From Pigoraptor vietnamica (Eukaryota > Opisthokonta > Filasterea): a DNA stretch of 29,577 bases. This document shows, piece after piece, positions 1 through 14,178 of the stretch (its first letter is position 1; every line of letters starts with the position of its first letter). The notes under the pieces were generated by a model that did no database searches, was not told the DNA's origin, and saw only the letters and a program-made list of their open reading frames with translations. The stretch is from positions 1-29,577 of the forward strand of contig CALSCQ010002365.1 of NCBI GenBank assembly GCA_943704525.1, in the 5' to 3' direction. Position numbers and translations under genes: made by a program.

Positions 1-158
1 GCACACGCACACGCACACGCACACGCACACGCACACGCACACGCACACGCACACGCACACGCACACGCACACGCACACGCACACGCACACGCACACGCAC
101 ACGCACACGCACACAGACACAGACACAGACACAGACACACACACACCGCGCGCGCGCG
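1..158. repeat. (CACACG)n / (CAGACA)n microsatellite
   Basis: Hexanucleotide CACACG units run from the window edge to about 113. ACAGAC units, a short CA run and a CG run then follow to about 158. The tract lies inside the last visible intron of the FAM32A gene, whose exon 4 ends at 174. It therefore separates the visible exons from the missing final exon. Confidence 0.95.
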
Positions 159-173
159 ACAATGTGTACCCAC

Positions 174-739
174 CCTCACGCGCTCCTTGTGCGACTTCTG
201 CGCCAACTTGAGGATTCGATCCGCCTCCTGGGCATGGGCACTTACACAGTCACCGACACGACATCCCGCAGCGCAAATCCCCGCCCATAAAAAAACCCTC
301 TCCGCGACAAACACGCAGTGCACACGAACCCTCTGCTTCTGCATCTCGTCAAACTTCTTCTGTGCTTCCGTCCGCGTGTCCTTCCGTTCCGCGTCCCTAC
401 GGAAGGGAGGGGTGGGAGGAAAGAGGAAAACAGCATTTCAGCGCAATGTGAGGGAGTGCAAGAGGAGGTACATACTGCGTGCACACGCACACACACAACA
501 CACAAACACACACACACACCTCTCCTTCTCCGAGACATCGCTTGAGGGGTCACGCGCCTCGAGGGCCTTCTCAAGCGACTGCTTCTTCTTCTTCTTCTTC
601 CTGCGAGAGAGAAAGGAGAACACGTCGTCAGCCTCAACGACATCCCACTGCGCTCATAAACGCAACAATTTCACCTTTCACTTTCACTCGCCACAGCTCC
701 ATGCTACGTTGACCTATGAGAGCAGCATTCTCCGTCCCA

Positions 740-780
<41 letters not shown>

Positions 781-929
781 ACACTCAGAAAGGAGACAGA
801 GCGTTTTGAGCAGAAACAGTGGAATAGAGGGAGCAAGAACGAACGGACGACCCACTTGATGCCCGCGGCCACCTGCGGCACGGCGCCCTTCAGCTTCAAG
901 CCGCCGCCCACGTGCTCGTACGCCGCCAT
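174..929 (-). CDS. FAM32A: FAM32A-like nuclear protein, 3' end missing
   Basis: FAM32A is a short, basic, conserved eukaryotic protein associated with the late spliceosome. Four small exons can be joined in frame: 929-856, 600-520, 396-330 and 227-174. The start is the ATG at 929, giving MAAYEHVGGGLKLKG, which matches the family start MEAYEQVQKGPLKLKG. Exon 2 gives the lysine run KKKKKKQSLEKALE. Exon 3 gives TEAQKKFDEMQKQR, like the family's TPAQAAFEKMQEKR. Exon 4 gives EADRILKLAQKSHKERV, like MERILKKASKTHKQRVE. Phases 2/2/0 agree across each junction, with donors GTGGGT, GTGTGT, GTTCGT and GTGGGT. The last exon, which should carry the conserved FNRYLENLSEHFDIPKV-type end, is not in the window. 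It should lie past the microsatellite at 1-158. The exons are tiny and the introns rich in simple repeats. Family identity is from memory of the human protein. Confidence 0.85.
735..778. repeat. (CT)n microsatellite in FAM32A intron 1
   Basis: An almost uninterrupted CT dinucleotide run of about 40 bp, which is (GA)n on the gene's sense strand. It lies in the intron between the first and second FAM32A exons. Confidence 0.9.
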
Positions 930-1421
930 TGTATCGTGCTGCTGCGCACACCTCTGTTGTTGCGTGTCAAACAAAAAGAGGGTGGTCGAAGGTGCTTAAA
1001 ATGGGCCAAACTGAAAAAGAGTGTTGCGGCCTTTAAGTGTGATGGGTTACGAAGGACTACAAATGAGTGTGGTTTGGGGTGAGGGTCTCCATTTCAGTTG
1101 TCGAGGTCAGTCGCCAAAATTGTTACCGCTTCTAACGCCGGCTTGTCTGCATGGTGCGAGTACGCCTCCAGTGCGCAGGCGCACGCATGCGTGTGAGCGT
1201 GTTGTGCCTGTGAGAGACGCTGAACTTGACGTGCAAATTCATTACATGCGCCGACGCCCATTGGCAGCGGCACTCAGTGTAAAAGGGGATGAACGAGCAG
1301 TCGGCCTTGCAGTTAGTGCTTGCTTGACCGAAGCGTCGACTGGGGGACGTGGTCCGTCCTCTCGCATCGCGTATGAACGGTCGCTCTGTCGAGGCGGGCG
1401 CACTGGGGCTTCCTTCTGACG
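930..1421. other. Intergenic, no convincing gene
   Basis: This is the space between the FAM32A start (929, minus strand) and the stop of the ankyrin gene (1422, minus strand). It should hold the FAM32A promoter and the ankyrin 3' UTR. A 132-codon open frame on the plus strand (1021-1419) has no ATG at its start, no recognisable motif and no splice logic. I treat it as chance. No clear TATA element was seen. Confidence 0.5.
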
Positions 1422-4400
1422 TTAAGTAGTCGAAGGTTGCTGCGAAGGCACGGGTGCGTCGTTCGCGCCCTCTCCCAACGGCGTGCCGAGGGTGAATAAC
1501 GGTCGCTGTGACAAAGGCGCGAGTGTGGGGTTCGCGCCACCTTCGGACGTCGCGAAGCTGAACGGTCGCTGTGACGAAGGCGCGAGTGCGGGGTTCGCGC
1601 TACCTTCGGACGTCGCGAAGCTGAACGGTCGCTGTGACGAAGGCGCGAGTGCGGGGTTCGCGCCACCTTCGGACGTCGCGAAGCTGAACGGTCGCTGTGA
1701 CGAAGGTGCGAGTGCGGGGTTCGCGCCACCTTCGGACGTCGCGAAGCTGAACGGCTGTGACGAAGGTGCGAGTGCGGGGTTCGCGCCACCTTCGGGCGCC
1801 GCGAAGCTGAACGGTCGCTGTGACGAAGGCGCGAGCGCGGGGTTCGCGCAACCTTCGGACGTCGCGAAGCTGAACGGTCGCTGTGACGAAGGCGCGAGTG
1901 CGGGGTTCGCGCCCTCTCCCAACGGCGTGCCGAGGGTGAATAACGGTCGCTGTGACGAAGGCGCGAGTGCGGGGTTCGCGCCACCTTCGGACGTCGCGAA
2001 GCTGAACGGTCGCTGTGACGAAGGCGCGAGTGCGGCGTTCGCGCAACCTTCGGACGTCGCGAAGCTGAACGGTCGCTGTGACGAAGGCGCGAGTGCGGCG
2101 TTCGCGCAACCTTCGGACGTCGCGAAGCTGAACGGTCGCTGTGACGAAGGTGCGAGTGCGGGCTTCGCGCCATCTCCCGACGTCGCGAAGCTGAACGGTC
2201 GCTGTGACGAAGGTGCGAGTGCGGGGTTCGCGCCACCTTCGGACGTCGCGAAGCTGAACGGTCGCTGTGACGAAGGCGCGAGTGCGGCGTTCGCGCCACC
2301 TTCGGACGTCGCGAAGCTGAACGGTCGCTGTGACGAAGGTGCGAGTGCGGGGTTCGCGCAATCTCCCGACGTCGCGAAGCTGAACGGTACGAGGCCCGTA
2401 CTATATCCTGACGGCTTGGAGCTGGCCTGCCCCAAAGCACCGAACGAACTTGACGAAAGGAAGGCGGCTCCGTCAAGGCTAGACTTCTCCGTCGGGAGAC
2501 GAGAGGTCGCCTCTCGCGCAATCTGTCGCGGCTGCTCCGCTTTGGAGGTGAAGGGCTGCGTCTTTGGAACTTGATCGCTGGTTGCGCCGGGCGGAGCAAC
2601 AGTCGCCGAAACAAATGCCTCCGCCGCATCGGCAGCCGCCCAGAGAGAGAGCGAGAGCGCATTATCCACGCCGCCGCCTTCAAGGAGGACGTGAAACGGC
2701 GTCCTCCCGACAAGCATGCGACGGAACAGCCCACGGCCCACAAGCCGCCGGACAGTCGCGAGGTCGCGTCGTTCGCACGCGACCTTCAGCTGGTACCTCA
2801 GGCCATCAACATCGACTGGCGCCAACGTAGAACGGGGGCCACGTGATGCGACCGCGAGCGTCCGGGATTGGCTGCTCTTGGCCAGCGCGGGCGTCTGCCC
2901 GTTGTTGTCAAGGGCGCTCATGTTGGCGCCCGCTTTGTAGAGAACGTTCACGAGGGCAAGGTCTTCGCACAGGTGCAGCGCATTCCGACCGGCGCCGTCA
3001 CGCGCGTTGACGTCCGCACCGGCAGCGATCAAGGCCCTGACAGCGGCATGAGCAAGCCCGGGGGTATAACTCCGGCGGCACTCGGCGAGAGCGTGGAGTG
3101 GAGTGCGACCGCTGCAATCCGCCGCATTCGCACGCATTCCAGCCGCGAGGCACGCGATGATGTCGTGGACGTGGCCGGCACTGCACGCACGGTGCAGCGC
3201 CGTGGTGCCTTCCGCATCCACGGCAGACACAATCGACGCGCTCAGGTCCTGGTCACGCAGAGCCAGCCAGAACACAAGCGTGCCGGCGTTTGCTGCATGA
3301 AGCATCGGAGTGCGCTGCTCATCGTCACGCACGCTCAAGTCGGCGCCGCTGTCGCGCAGACGGCGCACGCAGTTACGAATGGGGGCGAGTGTTGCGGAAA
3401 ACATGTCGGGAGTGTCCACCAGCTTACGCACGAAGGCGAGCTTCAACTCCTTCGACGCTCCGGCGACGCCCATATGCCTGTTCACTTTGGGCAGCCCCAG
3501 AAGCTTGCGAAGATCTGGAGTGTTCGGGAACACGCGGCGGTTCCGCGCAAGCAAGTGCAGGGGTGTCTGACCGCCACGACACCGCACATCGGCACGGGCG
3601 CCGGCATCCAGCAGAATGGCAACGACGTCCAGCTGAGTCGCGTCCACCGTCCTGCACGCAATGCCCAGCGCCGTGTACCCATGCTTCGACGATTGCGCGT
3701 CAACAGACGCGCCCGCCCGAACGAGCTCGCGAATAACGTCAAGCGATGTTGGCGAACCTATGGCCCTCTCGTCCCGGGGCCGCCCGCGGCATGCGGCCAT
3801 AAGCGCTGTGTCGCCGTTGTCGTCCTCGTAGTCGAGCGAGACATTGGCGCCAATGAGCGCGCGGATGAGCGAAAGGGACACCGTTGCGTGGAGAGGGGTT
3901 GCACCGGCCTCGATGCGCCTATGCAAATACCCGTTGTAGGACTTCTCCGCACGCACCGCACGAGTCGTCCGCGCGTGCACGTCGGCCCCTGCCGCAATCA
4001 GCCCTCGGGTCACGTGGCCGGCTTCGTCCCGTAGAACCGCAGCGTGCAGCGCCGTCAAGCCGTCGTAGAAAGCGCGGGGGTCAAGGCCCGCCCGCACGAA
4101 TCGCGCCACAACTTGCGATGCATCCGATCGCCATGGGTCGTCCGGCTTTGCCCACACGAATAGTACGACGTGACTGAAGAGCCTGGACATGATTGACTCA
4201 AAGGGAACGCCGTCGAGGCGAGCGCCGCAGTCCATAAGCACCGCTTCGGAGACAGCTTCACACTTAAGTGCCGAACGATGTGTCATAGAATAATGCAATG
4301 CGGTGCGCCCATGGTCGTCGCGTAAGTCCAGGGGTAGGCCTGCAGCCAGCAGAGACCGGACAATGCCCTTCATCTGGTCGTCGGTCCCCAAATAACCATG

Positions 4401-5004
4401 AAGCAAAGAGCCCCCGTTGTCGTATCGCACGTTAACGTCGGCCCCCGCCGCAATCAGCGCGTCCACCACCGCCAGCGCCTGCCCGTGCCTCTGATGTAAA
4501 GCCTCCGCAAGCGGTGTGCGCCCGTCATGGTTTCTCGCGTTGACGTCGGCGCCGAGCGAAATAAGAAGACGAAGGATCGCCGGGTCGGGGCTAAGATTCG
4601 TCTTTGCGACCCACTTATGAAGTAGAGTCTCGCAAGCGGAGCGGTCGAAGCTTTCGTGTTCTGAAAGAATGCGGAGAAACGACTCCGATTTCATGGCCAA
4701 GTGCAGAGGGATACAGTCCCGCAAATGCCTGCGACATGCAGAATACCGTGTTAACCTGTGATATGAAGCATATTGCGCGTGCGAGCAACGTGTGTGTGTT
4801 GTTCAATCATATCCGTCCTTGTGCCATGCGCGAATGTGAGAGGCATGCGGAGTCTTATGTTGTGCGGTGAGGTGTATACGCGGCATGCATGTGTGCGTGT
4901 ACGTATTATATGTATGCGGGCGAGGAAGAGAGGTTGAAATTTTGGGATGTTTAGATCTGCGATATGCTATATGAGTGTGTGTGTGTGTGTGTGCGTCTGT
5001 GTGG

Positions 5005-5069
<65 letters not shown>

Positions 5070-6129
5070 TTTGTATGTGCGTGTATGCGGTGTATGCGGT
5101 TGTGTGCATTGTTTCACGCGCAAGAGAGTGTGATAATAATGGTGCGTTGTGATTAACATACCACTTGAAGGCGCGTTCGACGGGTGTGATGATCACAGGC
5201 TTATGAGGGTTCGCCCCAAGGTTCAGCAGCAGGCGCACAGCTTCACTTCGTCCCATCTCAATCGCAACGCAGAGGGCCATGTTGTTGGTGACTTGCGCAC
5301 GCGCCGCACGGAAGCGCGCGACAAGCTGCTCAATGACATCGGTCAGTCCGCACGCGCTCGCACGCAGAAGAAGAGGCGCCGCATTCGCCTCCGTGGCGTT
5401 CGGTGCAACGCGGCGCAGGGCATGAACAAAGATGCCGTGTTGCTTCGCCACCCGTATCTTACACACGTTCGCACCGGCGGCTAGAAGGAGGTCCGCGATT
5501 TCGGAGTTCTCGCACTGCGCAAGCGCGACAACTTCATCCGACTCGCCGCAATTGACGTCGGCGCTAGCGGCAATAAGAATTCGCGCGACGTTCCAGCGAT
5601 GGCCTTTCAACGCAAGGACAAGAGCCGAACTTGACCGTGAGTCTTTTTTCCGATTGACATCCGCACCGGCATGCAGCAGCGCACGCACAACGCCCTCGTG
5701 CCCCCGGAATGCCGCCACCTGGAGCGGGGTCATACTCGAACGGTTCCAATCGCAAAAGTGGTTGACAAGGTAAGCCTCCGCGCCTGTTGATAACAGCGCT
5801 GAGACGAGCTCGACATTTCCGTTGGCGGCAGCGACGTGCAAGGCGCAAGACGACAGCCAGTGGCCGTTGACTCTCCACGCCTTCTGCGTCACGTGAATCT
5901 GTGTGTGCGAGAGGATGAGCAGTGCAACGGCGGTGTGCGAACCGTACGCCGCGCGCGCCACCGGCGAGATGAAGGAAGGAACGTTGTCGACGCGCAAACC
6001 CTTGTCGAGGAGGGCGTTGACGCACTCGAGATCGCCACAGGTGCTAGCGAAGAGGAACGCGTCCTGAAAGAAGCACACGTGAACATTAGGAACGCACGGC
6101 ATTGCAAAAGGAAGCATGAAATGAAGTGA

Positions 6130-6161
<32 letters not shown>

Positions 6162-6545
6162 TGCGTGTGTGCGTGTGTGCGTGCGTGCGTGCGTGTGCGT
6201 GTGTGCGTGTGTGTGTGCGTGTGTGCGTGTGCGTGTGTGTGTGTGTGTGTGTATGTGTGTGTGCGTGTGTGTGCGTGTGTCGTGTGTCTGTCGGTCGGTC
6301 GGTCTATCTGTTTGGGTATAGCGATTGGGTTGTGTGTGTGACTGAATGTGCGTTTGCATATGTGTGTCATGTGTGTGTATGCGTGTTTTTGTGTGTGTCT
6401 CATGTAACAGTGTGTGCACGCGCGTGTATACATGGGGTGTGCGCATGCCGTTGGGCAAGAAAGGTGTGTTGTGGTAAAGACAGCCGACCGAGAGGAAGAG
6501 CAGCTCACTCACTGCGCAAATCAAACAACATGACGCGGGAGGCAT
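1422..6545 (-). CDS. Large ankyrin-repeat protein with FxF-type tandem-repeat tail
   Basis: Three exons in a consistent frame: tentative exon 1 6545-6513 (11 codons, donor GTGAGT), exon 2 6063-5162 (acceptor CTTCTTTCAG, donor GTATGT) and exon 3 4728-1422 (acceptor TGTCGCAG). The exon 2/3 junction rebuilds a Trp codon and continues an ankyrin helix ([15 protein letters not shown]), so I am confident these are one gene. The product is about 1413 aa. Some twenty ankyrin units cover residues 15 to about 1000, with typical GRTPLH starts and AGADVNAR ends. A Ser/Pro-rich linker follows, then fifteen 21-residue repeats: thirteen of [21 protein letters not shown] type and two of a [14 protein letters not shown] variant. 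Ankyrin arrays bind other proteins; the partner is unknown. The regular FxF spacing recalls nucleoporin linkers, but FG dipeptides are almost absent, so I do not call it a nucleoporin. Exon 1 is the weakest part: a second in-phase donor lies downstream of the chosen one. Confidence 0.8.
1425..2392. repeat. 63-bp coding minisatellite
   Basis: About fifteen tandem copies of a 63-bp unit (21 codons) encode the C-terminal tail of the ankyrin protein. The units differ by scattered substitutions. One unit lacks three bases (near 1755), and two have a variant block (near 1465-1500 and 1910-1950). Because 63 is divisible by three and the unit is GC-rich without stops, two other frames also stay open for hundreds of codons: an antisense frame at 1483-2574 and an Arg/Ser-rich sense-strand frame at 2743-1313. 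Confidence 0.95.
4975..5068. repeat. (GT)n microsatellite in ankyrin intron 2
   Basis: An almost pure GT run of about 90 bp with a few GC and GG interruptions. It lies inside the intron 5161-4729 of the ankyrin gene, where it reads (CA)n on the sense strand. Confidence 0.95.
6130..6290. repeat. GT/GC-rich microsatellite in ankyrin intron 1
   Basis: An interrupted (GTGTGC)n-type tract ending in three GGTC units near 6290-6303. It fills much of the proposed first intron (6512-6064) of the ankyrin gene and sits about 60 bp from the exon 2 acceptor. Confidence 0.9.
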
Positions 6546-6584
6546 GAGGTAACTCACCGCAGAAACCTATGCGAAGAGCGGTGG

Positions 6585-6593
6585 GATATAAAC
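6585..6593 (-). promoter_or_regulatory. Possible TATA-like element upstream of the ankyrin gene
   Basis: On the minus strand the sequence reads TTTATATCC, about 40 bp before the proposed ankyrin start codon at 6545. The spacing would allow a very short 5' UTR. This is a single motif match in otherwise GC-rich DNA and is only suggestive. Confidence 0.25.
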
Positions 6594-6639
6594 CGTTTCC
6601 GATGGAGGAGATGGAGGGAGATCACATTAAGCACACAAA

Positions 6640-7069
6640 TCAACGGGCCTATCGAAGCCAAGTGACGACAGTTTAATGCGCAGCAGAAAGGCATGAACCC
6701 CATCGGCTATGCGCGTGTGTTGCGTGCGGCGCGTGTTTGCATGAGAGGTGTGTCGGTGGTGCCCATCAGTCGACTTCACTACGGGCGTGAGTGTTTGCGC
6801 GAGAGAGGTCCATCCGTATAAAATGTGACACACACAAAGACCGATCTCACCTTTGGCGTCTTGCCAGTGCCTTTCGCACTCGCATTGAAGCCCATCTCGC
6901 ACGCCACGGTGTCCCATGTCCCCTTCGCAAGTGCACGCTTCACCCGTTCATACGCCGCCCTCTCCACATCGTCGAACGCAGCGGGCGCAGAGTAGCGCAG
7001 TGGCTCTGGCAGCGGGGGCTCCGGGGGCGCGAGTGGCCTCGTGTCGTCTGCATCCATCGACGACGCCAT
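6640..7069 (-). CDS. Small unrecognised protein, two exons proposed
   Basis: The ATG at 7069 begins MASSMDADDTRPLAPPEPPL, followed by an apparently helical segment (FDDVERAAYERVKRALAKG) and a Gly/Lys-rich end (GFNASAKGTGKTPK). The frame then meets a good donor, GTGAGA, at about 6850. If the intron is spliced to the acceptor CTTCGATAG near 6650, the protein ends almost at once with Ala-Arg-stop (TGA 6642-6640), giving about 75 aa. Other acceptors are possible, so the 3' end is uncertain. I do not recognise the family. The composition looks coding: an acidic/proline-rich N-terminus, an amphipathic helix and an unbroken frame from the ATG to the donor. It is divergent from the LRSAM1-like gene starting at 7442, and the two probably share the 370-bp region between them as promoter. 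Confidence 0.5.
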
Positions 7070-7441
7070 CGTTTGCTCTGAGGGAGAAATGCATGCGTAC
7101 GTGTGCAAGCGTAATCCAATGGCTCACACCCCGGATGAGTGGAGTCTGTTATTGCACGCGACGACTTTTTGTTGGTCGCCGTTGGTGAAAGATTCTTTTA
7201 TTCATTTGTTCCGTTCTCTCGCCAAGCACTATCCGCGTCGTCTACCCGTGGTGTCGACGGCGGATGCGCCTCTTATTTCGTCATTGCGCGCCGTGTGCGA
7301 CACGCGCACTCTGACTGTCGGACTGGCTTTGGCTGTAATCGTCTGTGAATCTGAGTGCCGTCCGCCTGTCTCTTTCGCGGTTCGCGTCTATGATTTAAGC
7401 CGATCCGACATCTCTCTCGCGGTCGTTGTTGCTTGGAGGAA
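7070..7441. promoter_or_regulatory. Divergent intergenic region, putative shared promoter
   Basis: 372 bp separates the start codons of two divergently transcribed genes (7069 minus, 7442 plus). No TATA box or other clear element is visible. Its role as a bidirectional promoter is inferred from gene orientation alone. Confidence 0.35.
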
Positions 7442-11571
<4,130 letters not shown>

Positions 11572-11724
11572 GACGACGTATCGCACTCGTGATAAACCAG
11601 GGCGAACAGTGCTCGACATGAATGTGGGCTGCATTCAGTGAATTGCGCAAATGCCTAGTCTGAGCATTTTGTCGACGGCTGCAGAACTGGCCTGCACACT
11701 CTCCCAAGTGACTGTACACGCACC

Positions 11725-11880
11725 ATGACCGCCTCTGACTCGCTGAACTGCCAGACACTTCTACTGGATTTTCTTCTGTCTCGGCCGCAGTGAGCCGAGG
11801 TTCAGTTACCGGCTATTCCGGAGTGACACGTGTAAGCGGCTTTGCTACTGGCTGTGCGGAGCGCCGGCCGGGGGATCCAG
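11725..11880 (+). pseudogene. Decayed 5' part of an F-box-like gene (copy C)
   Basis: ATGACCGCCTC at 11725 and the following 65 bases align with exon 1 of the F-box-like copy A (15158), and the acceptor-exon 2 region (near 11808-11870) aligns with its second exon. Here the frame reads MTASDSLNCQTLLLDFLLSRPQ and stops, and the donor GT of copy A is lost, so this is a remnant. The 3' end of the same gene survives separately at about 14522-14580. The distance between equivalent points of copies C and A is about 3.43 kb, nearly the same offset as for the duplicated LRSAM1-like 3' end. One tandem duplication therefore explains both. Confidence 0.7.
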
Positions 11881-12103
11881 TGGGTCAGGCGGCCCCGCAT
11901 GATGCCGTGTCCGAACGAGTGCCCGCTGTCGCCGAAGGCTGATGCCGAGCCTCCATGAGGAGGACTGGAACTGACCCACCGACAAATTCGAAGGCTCTTT
12001 TAGCGCGTCTTTGCGTCGAGACCGGGTACGCTCAGTACATCGACTTCCTCAGTGCTCTCTCCAGCCCGGCTGGAGTGTCACGTGCCATATGGAACGCCCA
12101 CGC

Positions 12104-12268
<165 letters not shown>

Positions 12269-12420
12269 GAGGTACTTGCAAAATACGAAATTTACGCTCG
12301 CTTTACTACTGAAATACTTGCAAAGAGAGTTGATTGGCACTGACGACTCGCGGCAGCCGTGCTGACTACTGACCTCTTGCTGATCGGTTGACGCGCGGTC
12401 AGGCGCACGCGTCGCGTGGG

Positions 12421-14178
12421 ATGGAGCCCCACGCCGAGCCGAGCGCGGGTCTTCTCTCTCTCCCGGACAACACCATTGCCTCTCGCATTGCGACGCGTCT
12501 TGGACAGAGCGATGTGCGTGCGCTCGCACACACGTGCAGTCGGCTGTGGGCCCTGCTCCGCCACCAGCGCACTTACAGGCTCAAGCATGAGCTCGCCCGA
12601 AAATATCACGCGGACGCCGCCTTCCGCGACCTCGTCACTGCGTCACTTCCGCGCGACCGCCTTTCGCTGGGCGTTTGTTTCGCGGACCCACGTGTCTCCG
12701 TGGATGTTTCGGCGCTCGGCGGAGTCCACACTCTGGACCTCAGCCAATCCAGGGGTGTCACGGACGTATCGGCGCTTGGCGGCGTCCACACGCTGAACCT
12801 TACCTATTGCGATCGCGTCATGGACGTTTCGGCGCTCGGCGGGGTCCACACGCTGAACCTTAGTTACACGGGCGTCACGGACGTTTCGGCTCTCGGGCGC
12901 GTCCACACTTTAAACCTTACCGATTGCACGGGCGTCACGGACGTTTCGGCGCTCGGCGGCGTCCACACGCTGAACCTCAACAGGTGCATGGGCATCTCGG
13001 ACTTTTCAGCTCTCGGCGGCGTCCACACTCTGAATCTCGACGAATGCAATTGCATCACGGACGTTTCGATGTTCGGCCGCGTCCACACTCTGAGCCTTTA
13101 CGGATGCAAGGGCATCTCAGACGTGTCGGCGCTCGGCGGTGTCCACACGCTGAACCTTAGCCATTGCACGGGCATCTCGGACGTTTCTGCGCTCGGCGGT
13201 GTCCACACGCTGAACCTTAGCCATTGCACGGGCATCTCGGACGTTTCTGCGCTCGGCGGCGTCCACACGCTGAACCTTGGTGATTGCAAGGGCATCTCGG
13301 ACGTTTCGGCGCTCGGCGGCGTCCATACGCTGCAACTCCACTTTTGCACGGGTATTCGGGACGTTTCGGCGCTCGGCGGCGCTCACTCTCTGGTGCTCAA
13401 CGGCTGCACGGGCATCTCGGACGTTTCGGCGCTCGGCGGCGTTCACTCTCTGAGCCTAAGTGGATGCACGGGCATCTCGGACTTTTCGGCGCTCGGCGGC
13501 GTTCACTCTCTGAGCCTAAGCGGATGCACGGGCATCTCGGACGTTTCGGCGCTCGGCGGTGTGCACACTCTGGACCTCAGTCATTGCACGGGCGTTCGGG
13601 ACGTTTCGGCGCTCGGCGCCGTCCACACCTTGCGCCTGTACGAATGTACCGGCATCGCTGACACGTCGTCGCTTGGCCGGGGCAATCATACTCTGATCCT
13701 CGGCGGCTGCACGGGCATTTCGGACGTTTCTGCGCTCGGCGGCGTCCACACTCTGGAGCTCGGCGGATGCACGCGCATTAAGGACGTTTCAGCTCTCGGC
13801 AACGTCCACACTCTGGTCCTCAGCTGTTGCACGGGCATCACGGACGTTTCGGCGCTGGGGGGCAATCATACTCTGGACCTCACCGGATGCACGGGCATCT
13901 CGGACGTTTCGACGCTCGGCCGCGTCCACACTCTGCGTCTCGGCGCTTGCACGCGCGTCACGGACGTTTCGGGTCTTGGGGACAATCATATACTGGACCT
14001 TAGCGGATGCCGGATCTCCGACGTTTCGACGCTCGGCCGCGTCCACACTCTGAACCTCAGATATTGCTCGCGCATTACGGACGTTTCGGCGCTCGGCGGC
14101 GTCCGCGTTTTGAATCTGAGCTGGTGTGATGGCGTCAAGGACGTTTCGGCTCTCAGCGGCGTCAAGCTTGTGCGATGA
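12421..14178 (+). CDS. F-box / leucine-rich-repeat protein with 20-residue repeats, intronless
   Basis: A single open frame of 585 aa from the ATG at 12421; the frame is open upstream but has no earlier ATG. Residues about 12-45 (LSLPDNTIASRIATRLGQSDVRALAHTCSRLW) fit an F-box, the SKP1-binding module of SCF ubiquitin ligases. From about residue 95 come 24 full and one partial LRR of the form DVSALGGVHTLNLSxCTGIS. These should stack into a solenoid that recruits a substrate (family knowledge). The DNA repeat is exactly 60 bp, with only three length exceptions: units 3 and 22 are one codon short, and unit 17 is one codon long. Many neighbouring units are almost identical, which points to recent expansion or gene conversion. 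All other well-modelled genes here have introns, so this one stands out. It sits between the 5' and 3' remains of F-box-like copy C. Confidence 0.9.
   Translation: MEPHAEPSAGLLSLPDNTIASRIATRLGQSDVRALAHTCSRLWALLRHQRTYRLKHELARKYHADAAFRDLVTASLPRDRLSLGVCFADPRVSVDVSALGGVHTLDLSQSRGVTDVSALGGVHTLNLTYCDRVMDVSALGGVHTLNLSYTGVTDVSALGRVHTLNLTDCTGVTDVSALGGVHTLNLNRCMGISDFSALGGVHTLNLDECNCITDVSMFGRVHTLSLYGCKGISDVSALGGVHTLNLSHCTGISDVSALGGVHTLNLSHCTGISDVSALGGVHTLNLGDCKGISDVSALGGVHTLQLHFCTGIRDVSALGGAHSLVLNGCTGISDVSALGGVHSLSLSGCTGISDFSALGGVHSLSLSGCTGISDVSALGGVHTLDLSHCTGVRDVSALGAVHTLRLYECTGIADTSSLGRGNHTLILGGCTGISDVSALGGVHTLELGGCTRIKDVSALGNVHTLVLSCCTGITDVSALGGNHTLDLTGCTGISDVSTLGRVHTLRLGACTRVTDVSGLGDNHILDLSGCRISDVSTLGRVHTLNLRYCSRITDVSALGGVRVLNLSWCDGVKDVSALSGVKLVR
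12712..14150 (+). repeat. 60-bp coding tandem repeat array (LRR units)
   Basis: About 24 in-frame copies of a 60-bp unit starting GACGTTTCGGCGCTCGGCGG. Two adjacent units at about 13133-13252 are nearly identical. The array makes up most of the F-box/LRR coding sequence. Confidence 0.95.

Noticed and set aside
1021-1419. 132-codon plus-strand frame between FAM32A and the ankyrin gene
   Set aside because: No ATG start, no motif and no splice partners. It covers the expected 3' UTR of the ankyrin gene.
1483-2574. 363-codon antisense open frame across the ankyrin tail repeats
   Set aside because: It is a by-product of a stop-free 63-bp unit. It begins and ends with the array and has no independent motif or start context.
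4975-5068. Telomere-like or CRISPR-like array
   Set aside because: The units are plain dinucleotides without spacers. Nothing resembles a CRISPR repeat or a telomeric TTAGGG-type motif.
11955-12100. Open frame MRRTGTDPPTNSKALLARL... next to the CA run, possibly another exon of F-box-like copy C
   Set aside because: I could not match it to any part of paralogues A or B, and it runs straight into microsatellite sequence.
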